Below, one piece after another: positions 8,228-17,362 of a stretch of DNA of 64,000 bases; the first letter of the stretch is position 1; each line of letters begins with the position of its first letter. The DNA is from Variovorax paradoxus. GTDB taxonomy: Bacteria > Pseudomonadota > Gammaproteobacteria > Burkholderiales > Burkholderiaceae_C. The notes beneath the pieces are model-generated. The model was given only the letters and a program-made list of their open reading frames with translations. It made no database searches and was not told the DNA's origin. The stretch spans positions 186,001 to 250,000 of the forward strand of contig NZ_JAUSRN010000004.1 in the NCBI RefSeq assembly GCF_030811855.1. Direction: 5' to 3'. The position numbers and the translations under genes were made by a program.

Positions 8228-9106
8228 ATGACCACCGATCCCGCCACCGCCGCCCGCCTTGTCGACGAACTCGTCGCGCTCATGCAGCTCGAGCCGCTCG
8301 GGGGCGACAAGTTCCTGGCCCAGAGCGAAGACATCGGCACGCCAGCCGTGTTCGGCGGCCAGGTGCTTGGCCAGTCGCTCGCGGCCGCGAGCCTCACGGT
8401 CGGCGCCGACCGGCCGGTGCATTCGATGCACGCCTACTTCCTGCTGCCGGGCGAGCACGCGCCCATCGAATACAGCGTCGACCGCGTGCGCGACGGCCGC
8501 AGCTTCACAACGCGGCATGTGGTGGCGCGCCAGCAGGAGCGCATCATCTTCGAGATGTCGGCCTCCTTCCAGACGGTGGACGATGGCGTCGAGCACCAGT
8601 TCGCCATGCCCGCGGTGGCAGGCCCCGAGGGATTGATCAGTGAGATCGACCAGCGCATCGCACTCGGCGATCGCCTGCCCGAGCGCTGGCGCATCAAGGG
8701 CCTGGAGCCGCACGGCATCGAATACCGCCGCGTCGAAGCCGACGACCTCTTGACGCCGGAGGTGCGCCCGTCCGAAAGCGCCATCTGGATGCGCGCGATT
8801 GCGCCGCTGCCCGACGATCCGGTCGTGCACCGTGCGCTGCTGGCCTACGCATCCGACCACGGCCTGCTGCGCGCTGCGATGCTGCCGCACGGCCTGAGCT
8901 TCATGAGCGGCCAGGTGCGCCCCGCGAGCCTCGACCACGCGATGTGGTTCCACCGCGATTTCCGCATGGATGACTGGCTGCTCTACGTGCTCGACTCGCC
9001 AAGCGCCAGCGGTGCGCGCGGCCTGTGCCGCGGCAGCCTGTTCACGCGTGACGGGCGGCTGGTGGCTTCTACGGCGCAAGAGGGAATGCTGCGGGTCAAG
9101 CGCTGA
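8228..9106 (+). CDS. tesB: Acyl-CoA thioesterase II (TesB family)
   Basis: This is a 292-residue double-hotdog thioesterase that hydrolyses medium to long acyl-CoA. TesB family marks are present: DIGTPAVFGGQVLGQSLAAA near residues 36-55, then RPVHSMHAYFLLPGEH, DGRSFTTRHVVARQ and the C-terminal SLDHAMWFHRDFRMDDW. Length equals that of E. coli TesB within a few residues. The start at 8228 is chosen because the family begins with a helical segment 15-20 residues before the first hotdog; a TTG 12 codons upstream is the alternative. It is separated from the catabolic operon by 102 bases and probably has its own promoter. Confidence 0.88.
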   Translation: MTTDPATAARLVDELVALMQLEPLGGDKFLAQSEDIGTPAVFGGQVLGQSLAAASLTVGADRPVHSMHAYFLLPGEHAPIEYSVDRVRDGRSFTTRHVVARQQERIIFEMSASFQTVDDGVEHQFAMPAVAGPEGLISEIDQRIALGDRLPERWRIKGLEPHGIEYRRVEADDLLTPEVRPSESAIWMRAIAPLPDDPVVHRALLAYASDHGLLRAAMLPHGLSFMSGQVRPASLDHAMWFHRDFRMDDWLLYVLDSPSASGARGLCRGSLFTRDGRLVASTAQEGMLRVKR

Positions 9107-9161
9107 GAAAGTGTTCGTTGGGTGTTGGGTGCTGCTGTTCAGGGCGGCGCTCCCGCCGACG

Positions 9162-9370
9162 GGGTACCTTTCTCCGCGAATGTCCCCCGGCCTGCGGCCT
9201 CCTCCTTTATTTCGCTGCGCAAGGCACCCCATCGACGTGAGCGTTGCTCAGAGCGGTGTTGATCAGCGTCGCACAGCAGCGTGCCCCAGTGCATAGGGCA
9301 TCGGGTACTCCCCGCAGCGAAATAAAGGAGGAGGCCGCAGGCCGGGGGACATTCGCGGAGGGGAGTACCC
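9162..9370. repeat. Long intergenic inverted repeat (57-base arms, 95-base loop)
   Basis: The 376-base gene-free stretch 9107-9482 is dominated by this structure. The left arm is 9162-9218 and the right arm 9314-9370. The arms are 53/57 complementary, with a perfect 47-base block (9172-9218 against 9314-9360). A second, nested pair, GGGTACTCCCC at 9303-9313 and GGGGAGTACCC at 9360-9370, can form an alternative hairpin with the right arm as its loop. No reading frame of note lies inside. It could act as a transcription barrier between tesB and the permease, or be a copy of a dispersed intergenic repeat. Only one copy is seen in this window. Confidence 0.85.
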
Positions 9371-9482
9371 GGTGTCCTGTGCACGCGCCCTGAGGCCCCA
9401 AGCCCGCTACCTACAATCGAGAGCATCTGCCCGTGAGGCGTGGCGCGGCCCTGCTGCCGCGTGCGGGCTGCTCTCCTCCTTC

Positions 9483-10940
9483 ATGTCTTCTCCACACAGC
9501 CGCCTGCGCACCGAGTGGTGCCCGAGCATTCCGCGCGAACTGATGGCCGGCGCCGTCGCCACCTTCGCCTTGATTCCCGAAGTCATCGCGTTCTCTTTCG
9601 TCGCCGGCGTCGATCCGGCCGTCGGGCTGTTCGCATCGTTCGTCATCAGCATCGTCATTGCCTTCACCGGCGGACGGCCGGCCATGGTGTCGGCCGCCGC
9701 GGGGTCGGTGGCGCTGGTGGCCGCACCGCTGGTCCACGCGCACGGGCTGCCGTACCTGCTGGCGGCGGGTGTGCTGGCCGGCGCGATGCAGATCCTGTTC
9801 GGCCTGCTGCGGCTCGGGGTGCTGATGCGCTTCGTCTCCACCTCGGTGCGAACGGGCTTCGTCAATGCTCTCGCCGTCTTGATCTTCGCGGCGCAGATGC
9901 CGCACTTCATCGGCGCCAACACCGCCACCTGGGCGATGGTTGCCTTGGGACTTGCCATCATCTACCTGTTGCCGCGCATCACCACGGCCGTGCCGTCGCC
10001 GCTGGTGTGCATCGTGGTGGTCACGCTCGCTGGCCATTGGCTTGGCCTGCCGCTCAAGACCGTTGCCGACCTGGGCCACCTGCCCGATGCGCTGCCGGCC
10101 TTTGCCTGGCTGTCGGTGCCAATGTCGCTTGAAACGCTGCGCATCATCGCGCTGCCGGCGTTCGCCATCGCGATGGTCGGCCTGCTCGAATCGATGATGA
10201 CCGCCAGCGTGGTGGACGACCTCACCGACACGCCGAGCTCGAAGAACCGCGAATGCAGCGGCCTTGGCATTGCCAACGTCGTAGCGAGTTTCTTTGGCGG
10301 CATCGCGGGCTGCGGAATGATCGGCCAGACCGTGAGCAACGTGCGCTACGGCGGGCGCGGGCGGTTGTCGACCATGTTCGCCGGCGTCTTCCTGCTGGTC
10401 CTCATGGTGCTGCTCAAACCCTGGGTGTCGCAGGTGCCGGTGGCGGCACTGGTCGCCATCATGGTCATGGTGTCGGCGTCCACTTTCGATTGGGGCTCGC
10501 TGCGCACGCTGGTGCGCCATCCGCGCATGTCGAGCGCGGTGATGCTCGCGACGGTGGCCGTTACCGTCGCCACCGACAACCTGGCGGCGGGCGTGGCTAC
10601 CGGCGTGATGCTGAGCGGCGTTTTCTTCACCTTCAAGGTCGCGCGGCTGCTGCACGTGTATGCAGAGATCGGCGAAGGCGGCGTGCGCGTCTATCGCGTC
10701 ACGGGCCAGGTGTTCTTTGCCTCGGCTGACATGCTTGTGGATGCTTTCGACGTGCGAGTGATCGACGGCGCGCCGGTGCACATCGACGTATCGCGCGCCC
10801 ACTTCTGGGACGTGACCGCGGTGGCCGCGCTGAACAAGATCGTCGAGCGGCTGCGCAAGCACGGCAGCGTGGTCGAGGTCACTGGCCTCAACCAGGCCAG
10901 CCAGGACCTGATCCTGCGGCTCGACACGACGCTGGACTGA
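9483..10940 (+). CDS. SulP-family anion permease with STAS domain
   Basis: This is a 485-residue inner-membrane transporter of the SLC26/SulP family, which moves sulfate, bicarbonate or other anions. The N-terminal segment RELMAGAVATFALIPEVIAFS and the helix rich in FASFVISIVIAFTGGRPAM are typical of the first transmembrane helices. About ten hydrophobic spans follow to residue 385. The C-terminal 95 residues form a STAS domain (VRVYRVTGQVFFASADMLVD, then HIDVSRAHFWDVTAVAALNK). The start at 9483 gives the family-typical N-terminus; no strong ribosome site was seen. The substrate cannot be assigned. Confidence 0.88.
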   Translation: MSSPHSRLRTEWCPSIPRELMAGAVATFALIPEVIAFSFVAGVDPAVGLFASFVISIVIAFTGGRPAMVSAAAGSVALVAAPLVHAHGLPYLLAAGVLAGAMQILFGLLRLGVLMRFVSTSVRTGFVNALAVLIFAAQMPHFIGANTATWAMVALGLAIIYLLPRITTAVPSPLVCIVVVTLAGHWLGLPLKTVADLGHLPDALPAFAWLSVPMSLETLRIIALPAFAIAMVGLLESMMTASVVDDLTDTPSSKNRECSGLGIANVVASFFGGIAGCGMIGQTVSNVRYGGRGRLSTMFAGVFLLVLMVLLKPWVSQVPVAALVAIMVMVSASTFDWGSLRTLVRHPRMSSAVMLATVAVTVATDNLAAGVATGVMLSGVFFTFKVARLLHVYAEIGEGGVRVYRVTGQVFFASADMLVDAFDVRVIDGAPVHIDVSRAHFWDVTAVAALNKIVERLRKHGSVVEVTGLNQASQDLILRLDTTLD

Positions 10941-11054
10941 GCGGGTCGATGCTCGCCGGTTCCTGCAAGCCGAGGTAGCGCATCCACGGCGGCGAGTCGG
11001 CCTCGACCGCGGCCGGCAGTGGCAGCAGCCGCTGTCCACCGACCTCACCCGGAC

Positions 11055-11375
<321 letters not shown>

Positions 11376-11394
11376 TCATGGGCGGCACGAAAGA

Positions 11395-11422
11395 AAGCCG
11401 GCCGTGAAAACGGCCGGCTTTT
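11395..11422 (-). terminator. Strong intrinsic terminator hairpin
   Basis: A perfect 10-bp stem (AAGCCGGCCG / CGGCCGGCTT) with a 6-base loop is flanked by T-rich tracts on both strands. Reading on the minus strand it ends transcription after the large exported protein and separates it from the subunit c gene. It should also work on the plus strand. Confidence 0.8.
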
Positions 11423-11477
11423 CGTGGAGCGCCGTGGGCGCCACGCATTCGCATCGGGGACGGACTGCCCCGCATTT

Positions 11478-11595
11478 CTCCCTCCCCTGACGGGGGAGGG
11501 CGGGGGTGGGGGCACGACGGCGTAGACCTTCGCGCACTGCTGAATGCGGGAGCCACCCCCATCCCAACCTTCCCCCAGAAGGGGAAGGAGCAAGA
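11478..11595. repeat. Dispersed palindromic intergenic repeat, copy A
   Basis: This is a 118-base element with two G/C-rich hairpins at its ends (CCCTCCCC-GGGGGAGGG and CTTCCCCC-GGGGAAGG). The motifs GGGGGTGGGGGC and CCACCCCCATCCCAACC lie inside them, around a unique core of about 45 bases. Its reverse complement matches copy B at 63101-63222 in both arms but not in the core. It lies 15 bases downstream of the stop codon of the large exported protein gene. The layout suggests a non-autonomous repeat family that settles just after genes. No terminal duplication or transposase was seen. Confidence 0.8.
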
Positions 11596-11609
11596 GTGAC
11601 GCCGCGGCG

Positions 11610-14600
11610 CTACGGAAGCTGCGTCCAGTTCTGGTTGTTGCCGCCGTTGCAGGTCCACGTGATCAATGCGGTGTCCTGTGTGGTGGAACCGTTGGGCACG
11701 TCGAGGCAGGAACCCGAGGCGCGGTTGCGGATGGTCCCGCCCACCAGGCTCCACTGGGTCGTGTTGCCCGCCGTGCAGGCCAGCTGCACCACCGGTGCAT
11801 TCGTCGTCGCCGTGCCGTTCTGCGCCAGGCACAGGCCGCTGTGCTCGGCCACGAACTGCACATAGCCGCCGGTGAGGCTGTTCACCGTGAACTTCTCGTT
11901 GCTTGCGTTGCCGCACGGCCATTGCACCGCCGTCGAGCCGCTGGTGGTGGACACGCCCTTGATGTTCACGCACATCGTCGGATTCAGGTCCGAGCGGACG
12001 CGCGTGACGATGGCCGGGGCCGTGTCCTGCGACCGCACGTACTCGCGGATCGCCACCTGGTCGGCCGCGGGCAGGCTGTTGGCGTTGCCGTGGCCGCTGG
12101 TGAGCACGTCCTGCAGCGTGGCCGCCTGCCCATTGTGGAAGAAGGCCGTGGTGTTCCATGTGCCCGACAGCGTCGGCGTGTCGAAGCCCACGCCCGCCAG
12201 CGGCTGGTTGATGCCCTTGCCCGACGAGGCCTGGATCGTGCCCACGTCGTGCCGGATGCCGTCGCGCAAGGTGCCGCCGGTGTGGCACGTGGCGCACTGC
12301 GCTGTGTTGAACACCGTCTGGCCCCGCGCCGCATCGACGCTCAGGCTGCCGTCCGCCGCACGCGCCGGGCTGCGCATGTACTTGTTGAGCGAACTCAGGT
12401 ACGCCGCCATGTCGTCGAGCTGCGCGTTCTTGCCCGCCTTGGGCGCGCCCAGCGGGTCGGCTGTGGCTGCGAAGTCGGCATTCGTGAGAAAACCGGTGCC
12501 GCCGAACTCGTTGCGGATGTCGTTCTCGAAGTCCTGCACTTCGTCGAAGTTGGCGGTCCAGTGCAGCTTGCCGTGGCCCAGGCCGCGGCGGCCCATGAGG
12601 CTGATGGTGCGCCGCAGCCCCTCGCCGCGCTGGGTGAAGTCCCATACCATGCCGTCGTCGCCGCCGTCGGCGTGGCAGCTCGCGCAGGAGAGGTAGTTGT
12701 CCTTGCTCATGCGACGGTCCGATGCGTTGTAGAACACCTGCTTGCCGCGCAGCGCCGCGGCCGCCATCGGCTCCTGCGCGACCGTCACCACGTTCTGCAG
12801 GAAGATCGGCGCCGCCGATTCCGACGACAGCACCGAGGCCACGTCGTGCACCGACACCGAGCGCGCGAGGAAGTTGTTGACGAACAGGCGCTTGCGCACC
12901 GCGTCCAGGTACAGGCCGTGCGGCGCGCTGCTGGCGTTGATCTCGCCCCGCACCGCGCGGCTGTACGGATCGACGATGGCCACGCGGTTGCCTTCCATCT
13001 GCGCGACGAAGAGGTAGTCGCCCGACGGCGAGAACAGCGCGGCGCGTGCCGGTGCGCGGTCGTCGAAGTCGATCTGCTCGGCGAACACTTCCGCGGCCGC
13101 CTGCAGGTTGACCTGCGAGAGGATCGAGCGGACTGTCTGGTCGTGCACCAGGTTGTTGCCGTCCCTGAACTTGCCGCGCACGATGTTGTCCTTCTTCGAA
13201 GGCAGCACCGCCCGCGTACCGTCCGGCGAGATCACCACCTGGCTCAGGTAGTTGGCCACGCCGCGTGCGCGGCTCTCGGTGTCCACCGTGGTGGTGTCGA
13301 CCGGAAGCGCGATGGTGGTCATGGCGCTCATGCTCTGCAGGTTCACCTTGTGCAGCTGGCCGCCGGTCATCTTCGACTTGAAGCGCGTGACGTACGCCAC
13401 TTGCGCATCGGCGCTCACCGCGATGCCGCGCAGGTTGCCTTCGAGGGCGACCGCGCCGGTGGTGGCGCCGTTGCTCGGGTCGAAGCTCATCAGCACCGAC
13501 TTGCTCTCCAGCGTCAGCAGGCCCTTGGCGCCGTCGGGCGTGAAGGCCACGCCGTAGGGGCCGCTTCCATAGGCGAGCGGCACGGTGGCCGAGAGCGAGC
13601 CGTCGGCCGCGTTGAGCGCCACCAGCTTGTCCTCGCCCTGCACCGCGACCCAGATGCGGCCATCGGGTCCGACAGCCAGCGTCTTCGCCTCGTCGCCCAC
13701 GCGCGTCTCCCAGCGCTTGGCCAGGGTCTGGGCATCGATGGCGGCGACCGTGCCGCTGTCGGGGTTGACCGCATACACCGAGTTCGCATCCCCGGCGATG
13801 TTGGTGGTGTGCGTCGGCGCCCGCGCCGTGACCGGGGCGATCACCGTGACGATGTAGGTGTAGAAGGTCTCGCGGCCGTTCGCGTCCTTCACCGTCAGCG
13901 TCACCGTGTAGTGGCCGGGGCGCGTGTAGGTGTAGGTGTAGTTCGGCTGGCTCGCGTAGGCCGTCTGCGTGCCATCGCCGAAGTTCCAGCGGAACTGCGC
14001 GCCGCTGCTGCCCAGCGTCGCGGGGCTGAACACCAGCTGGCCGTTGACGATCTTCGGTCCGCCGCCGATGCCGGGGTCGCCGATGATGGTCTGTGCGCGC
14101 AGCGTGCTCACCTCGGTGTCGGAGAGCACGCGGCCGTAGACGCGCACTTCCGCCAGCGTGCCCTTGAAGAGCGCCGCGTTGCCCTGGATCTGGCCCAGCA
14201 CGCTGAACTTGTTCGTGAGGCCCTTGTTGCCCGTGAGGCCGGCGGAGGTGGTCTTCGCGCCGTCGACATACACCGCTTGCGCGCCGGAGGCCGCGTCGCG
14301 CGTCAGCACCACGTGGTGCCAGTTGCCGTCGTTCACCGCCCCCGTGGAGGCGGTGCCCGCATCGTTGCCCACCGACAGCTTGATGCGCCCGCTGTTGTCC
14401 AGCCAGCCCCAGAACACATCGTCCGCGCCGGCGGATTGATCGCGCCCGAAAATGCCGGGCGCGGTCCATGAGTTCGCACCGCCCGCTTGCGTGGTCTTCA
14501 TGTAGAAGCTCAACGATGCGGTGCCGCCGAGCACGGTGGCGACGGAATCGTTCTTCAGCGGTACGCCGGCGGTGCGGTTCGCGAAGTTCATGCCGATGCT

Positions 14601-16319
14601 CTCGAACGCGTCGCCCGACACCGGCGTGCCGTTGTTGTTGCCGATCTGGTCGGACAGATTGCCCGCCAGCGTCCAGTAGTGCATCAAATTGATGTCGGTC
14701 GCGTTGCCGGTATTGAAGGTCGACTTGTAGTCCGCACCGATGGCGTTGCCCGCATAGTCCTTCACGCCGTTGGCCGGCAGGAACACCTCATAGCTGGTGC
14801 CGGGCGAGAGCGGCTGCTCGGGGTGGAAGTTGATGATGCCCAACTGCACGCTGTAGGTGCCCGCCAGCGTGTTGCCGCCCACCGGGCGCACGATGAAGGT
14901 GTTGGAGTTCACGCTCTCGGGCCGGATGTTGTCCGTCATGCCCAGGCCGATGCGGGACGTCAGCGCCTGCTGCTTCGCGCCATTGGCGGGCGAGACCTGC
15001 TTCACTTCCGGCTTGGTGGTGTCGGGGTCGACCGAATGCACGATGAAGCCGCTGCCCGAGCCGTGATCGTTGCCCACGAAGACGAGATTGCCGAACATCG
15101 CGACCTGGCCGTTGTCCGAATGCGAGAAGTTCGGGTCGTCCTCACGCAGGATGCTGCCGCGGCCCACCTCCACGTGGTTCAGCGGATTGCTCACGTCGAC
15201 CTTGTGGATGCGGGTCTGGGCGCCCTGGATCACGTAGTTGTCCTGCGTGGCGCAGTACAGCTGTTCGTCGATGACCAGCCGGTTGTCCTCGGCCACGAAT
15301 CGCGAACGGTCGCTCAGGTCGTAGCTGTACATCCTGGCGCCGCTGTTGCGCGCGGAGGCATGCAGGTTCCTGCCGTCGAAGCAGGTCGCGTAGTAGAACG
15401 GCGTTGTGCCCACGATGGAATCGAGCACCTTGGGGTTGAGCGGGTCGGAGATGTCCAGGCTCGCGAAACCGCCATTGCTTTCCATGGCGGTCAGCACCAT
15501 GTGGTTGCCCATCGTGAAGATCGGGCCGACGCGAAAGCCGCCGAGCTCGCCGGTGGGTACCGGATTGGGCTTGCCGGCGCCGCGGTTGGCGACCACGGCG
15601 TTCGCAGGGTCCCTCGCATCGACGATGAACATGCCCCGGCCCGCCGATGCCACGTACAGGTAGGGTGCTTGCCACCAGAGCTGCCAGGCCACGTTCTCGT
15701 AGTCGCCGGCGTTGACGCCGGGCAGCGCCAGCTTCTTCACTTGCTTGATGTCGTTGATGTCGGTGAAGTCCCAGAACTCGACGCCGTTGATGCTCGGCAG
15801 CACCACGTACGTCTTGCCGCCGATCTTCGCGGTGCCGAAGGAGTGCGTTTCGCGGAACTCCTTGGTGCGGGCTTCGGGCTCGTAGATCTTCTTGACGAGC
15901 TGGATCTGGCGCGGGTTCGACACGTCGTACAGCAGGAAGCCGCCCGGGCCGAGGCCGCTGTCCGGCGCGAAGGAAGTGAGGAAGTAGCCGTTGACCATGA
16001 TGCCCGCGTTCATGCCGTAGTCCTTGCGGCCCGGGTAAGTGGCGGGTACCTCGCGCGACTCGTAGGCGCTGCTGTGCGCCGGATCGAGCGGGTGCGCAGC
16101 GCTCGTGATCATCGACACCGGCTTGAACAGTTCCGCCGAGGTGTAGGTGAGATTGCCCAGGCCCGGCCCCTGCAGCGGGAGCGGGTCCGCGACGGCTTCG
16201 GAAACCGCCGTCGCCATGTTGCTCAGGGTCGTCATCGGACTGACCCCGGTGATCGCCGCATGCGTCAGCAATGTGACGAGCGGGGCCAGGAACGCCATCA
16301 GGAAATACCGGATCTTCAT
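11610..16319 (-). CDS. Giant exported di-heme cytochrome / beta-propeller / PKD / LamG / ricin-lectin protein
   Basis: This is a 1569-residue secreted or surface protein. Residues 1-22 are a signal peptide (MKIRYFLMAFLAPLVTLLTH). Residues about 60-430 look like LVIVD-type beta-propeller repeats (DVSNPRQIQLVKKIY, DISDPLNPKVLDSIV). Residues 431-540 form an Ig-like module (PEVKQVSPANGAKQQALTSR). A LamG jelly-roll covers about 544-741 and a PKD domain about 743-830 (RWNFGDGTQTAY). A YVTN/YncE-like propeller covers about 840-1180. Two heme-binding motifs, CASCH (1212-1216) and CATCH (1342-1346), with TAFFHNGQAATLQDVL, mark a di-heme MauG or cytochrome c peroxidase-type domain. A ricin-type trefoil (TQWSLV, NQNWTQ) occupies about 1440-1569. 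GGAGG precedes the ATG. Probable role: periplasmic or surface redox enzyme with carbohydrate anchoring; the substrate is unknown. Confidence 0.88.
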   Translation of the reverse strand: MKIRYFLMAFLAPLVTLLTHAAITGVSPMTTLSNMATAVSEAVADPLPLQGPGLGNLTYTSAELFKPVSMITSAAHPLDPAHSSAYESREVPATYPGRKDYGMNAGIMVNGYFLTSFAPDSGLGPGGFLLYDVSNPRQIQLVKKIYEPEARTKEFRETHSFGTAKIGGKTYVVLPSINGVEFWDFTDINDIKQVKKLALPGVNAGDYENVAWQLWWQAPYLYVASAGRGMFIVDARDPANAVVANRGAGKPNPVPTGELGGFRVGPIFTMGNHMVLTAMESNGGFASLDISDPLNPKVLDSIVGTTPFYYATCFDGRNLHASARNSGARMYSYDLSDRSRFVAEDNRLVIDEQLYCATQDNYVIQGAQTRIHKVDVSNPLNHVEVGRGSILREDDPNFSHSDNGQVAMFGNLVFVGNDHGSGSGFIVHSVDPDTTKPEVKQVSPANGAKQQALTSRIGLGMTDNIRPESVNSNTFIVRPVGGNTLAGTYSVQLGIINFHPEQPLSPGTSYEVFLPANGVKDYAGNAIGADYKSTFNTGNATDINLMHYWTLAGNLSDQIGNNNGTPVSGDAFESIGMNFANRTAGVPLKNDSVATVLGGTASLSFYMKTTQAGGANSWTAPGIFGRDQSAGADDVFWGWLDNSGRIKLSVGNDAGTASTGAVNDGNWHHVVLTRDAASGAQAVYVDGAKTTSAGLTGNKGLTNKFSVLGQIQGNAALFKGTLAEVRVYGRVLSDTEVSTLRAQTIIGDPGIGGGPKIVNGQLVFSPATLGSSGAQFRWNFGDGTQTAYASQPNYTYTYTRPGHYTVTLTVKDANGRETFYTYIVTVIAPVTARAPTHTTNIAGDANSVYAVNPDSGTVAAIDAQTLAKRWETRVGDEAKTLAVGPDGRIWVAVQGEDKLVALNAADGSLSATVPLAYGSGPYGVAFTPDGAKGLLTLESKSVLMSFDPSNGATTGAVALEGNLRGIAVSADAQVAYVTRFKSKMTGGQLHKVNLQSMSAMTTIALPVDTTTVDTESRARGVANYLSQVVISPDGTRAVLPSKKDNIVRGKFRDGNNLVHDQTVRSILSQVNLQAAAEVFAEQIDFDDRAPARAALFSPSGDYLFVAQMEGNRVAIVDPYSRAVRGEINASSAPHGLYLDAVRKRLFVNNFLARSVSVHDVASVLSSESAAPIFLQNVVTVAQEPMAAAALRGKQVFYNASDRRMSKDNYLSCASCHADGGDDGMVWDFTQRGEGLRRTISLMGRRGLGHGKLHWTANFDEVQDFENDIRNEFGGTGFLTNADFAATADPLGAPKAGKNAQLDDMAAYLSSLNKYMRSPARAADGSLSVDAARGQTVFNTAQCATCHTGGTLRDGIRHDVGTIQASSGKGINQPLAGVGFDTPTLSGTWNTTAFFHNGQAATLQDVLTSGHGNANSLPAADQVAIREYVRSQDTAPAIVTRVRSDLNPTMCVNIKGVSTTSGSTAVQWPCGNASNEKFTVNSLTGGYVQFVAEHSGLCLAQNGTATTNAPVVQLACTAGNTTQWSLVGGTIRNRASGSCLDVPNGSTTQDTALITWTCNGGNNQNWTQLP

Positions 16320-16469
16320 CGTCGCCTCCAGGTTGTTAGAAGTTCGCAGGGCAACCCATTCCTCGACCGTTCTCCGATGCGCGCGCAGGACGCACCCCGG
16401 CAGGCGACGGGTCCATCGCCTACCGTACTGACTTCTAGTTGTGTTCTTGCGCCGGCGCTTTTCTTTGTC

Positions 16470-17321
16470 TTAGTTGGCGCCGCCCGATTCGTAGAGGGCC
16501 CAGGCCGCCTCGGCGCTCGCACCGCGGTGGATCATGGCCATCAGTGCCCTCACCACCGCCGAAGGATTCGCGTGCTGGTAGACGTTGCGCCCGTACACCA
16601 TGCCGACCGCGCCCTGGTCCAGCAGCACGCGCGAGCGCGCGAACACCTGCTGCAGGTCTTCGCGCCCGCCGCCGCGCACGAGCACGGGGCAGCGCGCGGC
16701 CTGCACCACGCGGTGGAAATCCTTCGGGTCGCTGGTCGGGTCGGCCTTGACGATGTCTGCGCCCATCTCGCGCGCGAGGCGCACCAGCGTCACGATCTTC
16801 TCGGCGTCGCCGTCGACCTGGTAGCGGCTGCCGGGGGTGGGCGACTGCATCACCAGCGGCTCGATCATCAGCGGCATGCCGTAGCGGTCGCAGTCGGCGC
16901 GCACGCGCGCAATGTTCTGCACGCACTGGCGGAACAGATCGGGCTCGTTCGGCAGCATGAACAGATTCACGACGACGCAGGCCGCGTCGCGCTGCACGGC
17001 GGGCAACACCGGGTCGTGCTCGTTCTGCAGTTGGGCCCACATCACCCGGTGCAGCGTGGCGTTGTAGGGGTTGCCCATGTCGATGCGCATCACGAGCGCG
17101 GGCTTGTCACGGCCGGGGCGGTCCTGCAGCAGGTCGGACTGGCCGTAGTTAAGCTGGATCGCATCGGGCCCGGCGGCCAGGAGCTTGTCCATGACCTGGG
17201 GCATGTCTTCCAGGCCGTCGAGGAAGGAGGGCTCGTTGCATACGCCGTGGTCCAGGGCGATGTCCAGGCAGCGGCCGTTGGTCAGCAAGCGGTTGAGCCG
17301 CGCGGTCTTGTCTTTCGACAT
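16470..17321 (-). CDS. Class I aldolase (DeoC/FbaB/LacD family, LsrF-like)
   Basis: This is a 283-residue TIM-barrel aldolase of the DeoC/FbaB/LacD superfamily. The conserved LDIALDHGVCNEP (D24, H25) and the probable Schiff-base lysine K192 in ADIVKADPTSDPK are visible. The phosphate-binding region VLVRGGGRED and GAVGMVYGRNVYQ follows near the C-terminus. Such enzymes cleave or thiolyse phosphorylated ketoses. An AAGGAG ribosome site supports the start at 17321. It lies 41 bases downstream of the aldo/keto reductase and is probably the last gene of the ABC importer operon. It would cleave the phosphorylated product of the divergent kinase and dehydrogenase; the exact substrate is not known. 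Confidence 0.85.
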   Translation of the reverse strand: MSKDKTARLNRLLTNGRCLDIALDHGVCNEPSFLDGLEDMPQVMDKLLAAGPDAIQLNYGQSDLLQDRPGRDKPALVMRIDMGNPYNATLHRVMWAQLQNEHDPVLPAVQRDAACVVVNLFMLPNEPDLFRQCVQNIARVRADCDRYGMPLMIEPLVMQSPTPGSRYQVDGDAEKIVTLVRLAREMGADIVKADPTSDPKDFHRVVQAARCPVLVRGGGREDLQQVFARSRVLLDQGAVGMVYGRNVYQHANPSAVVRALMAMIHRGASAEAAWALYESGGAN

Positions 17322-17362
17322 GGGAAAGAACTCCTTGTTGGGGGCGGAAATGAAGAGGGGTA

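Noticed and set aside
6341..9232. A 963-codon minus-strand open frame opposite the FAD oxidoreductase and tesB
   Set aside because: It reads across three supported plus-strand genes, has low-complexity composition and no recognisable motif.
10941..11054. A coding remnant between the SulP gene and the subunit c gene
   Set aside because: A short minus-strand frame with some protein-like residues exists, but no start, ribosome site or family pattern could be supported.
11544..14471. A 975-codon open frame on the plus strand opposite the giant exported protein, and a 1074-codon one at 14487-17711
   Set aside because: Both are GC-driven shadow frames: composition is His/Arg/Ala-rich with no domain, signal or ribosome site, and they lie opposite a well-supported gene.
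16320..16469. A riboswitch in the leader of the giant exported protein (AGGCGA/TCGCCT hairpin at 16402-16421)
   Set aside because: Only one short imperfect hairpin is seen and no known aptamer core such as the c-di-GMP type could be matched.
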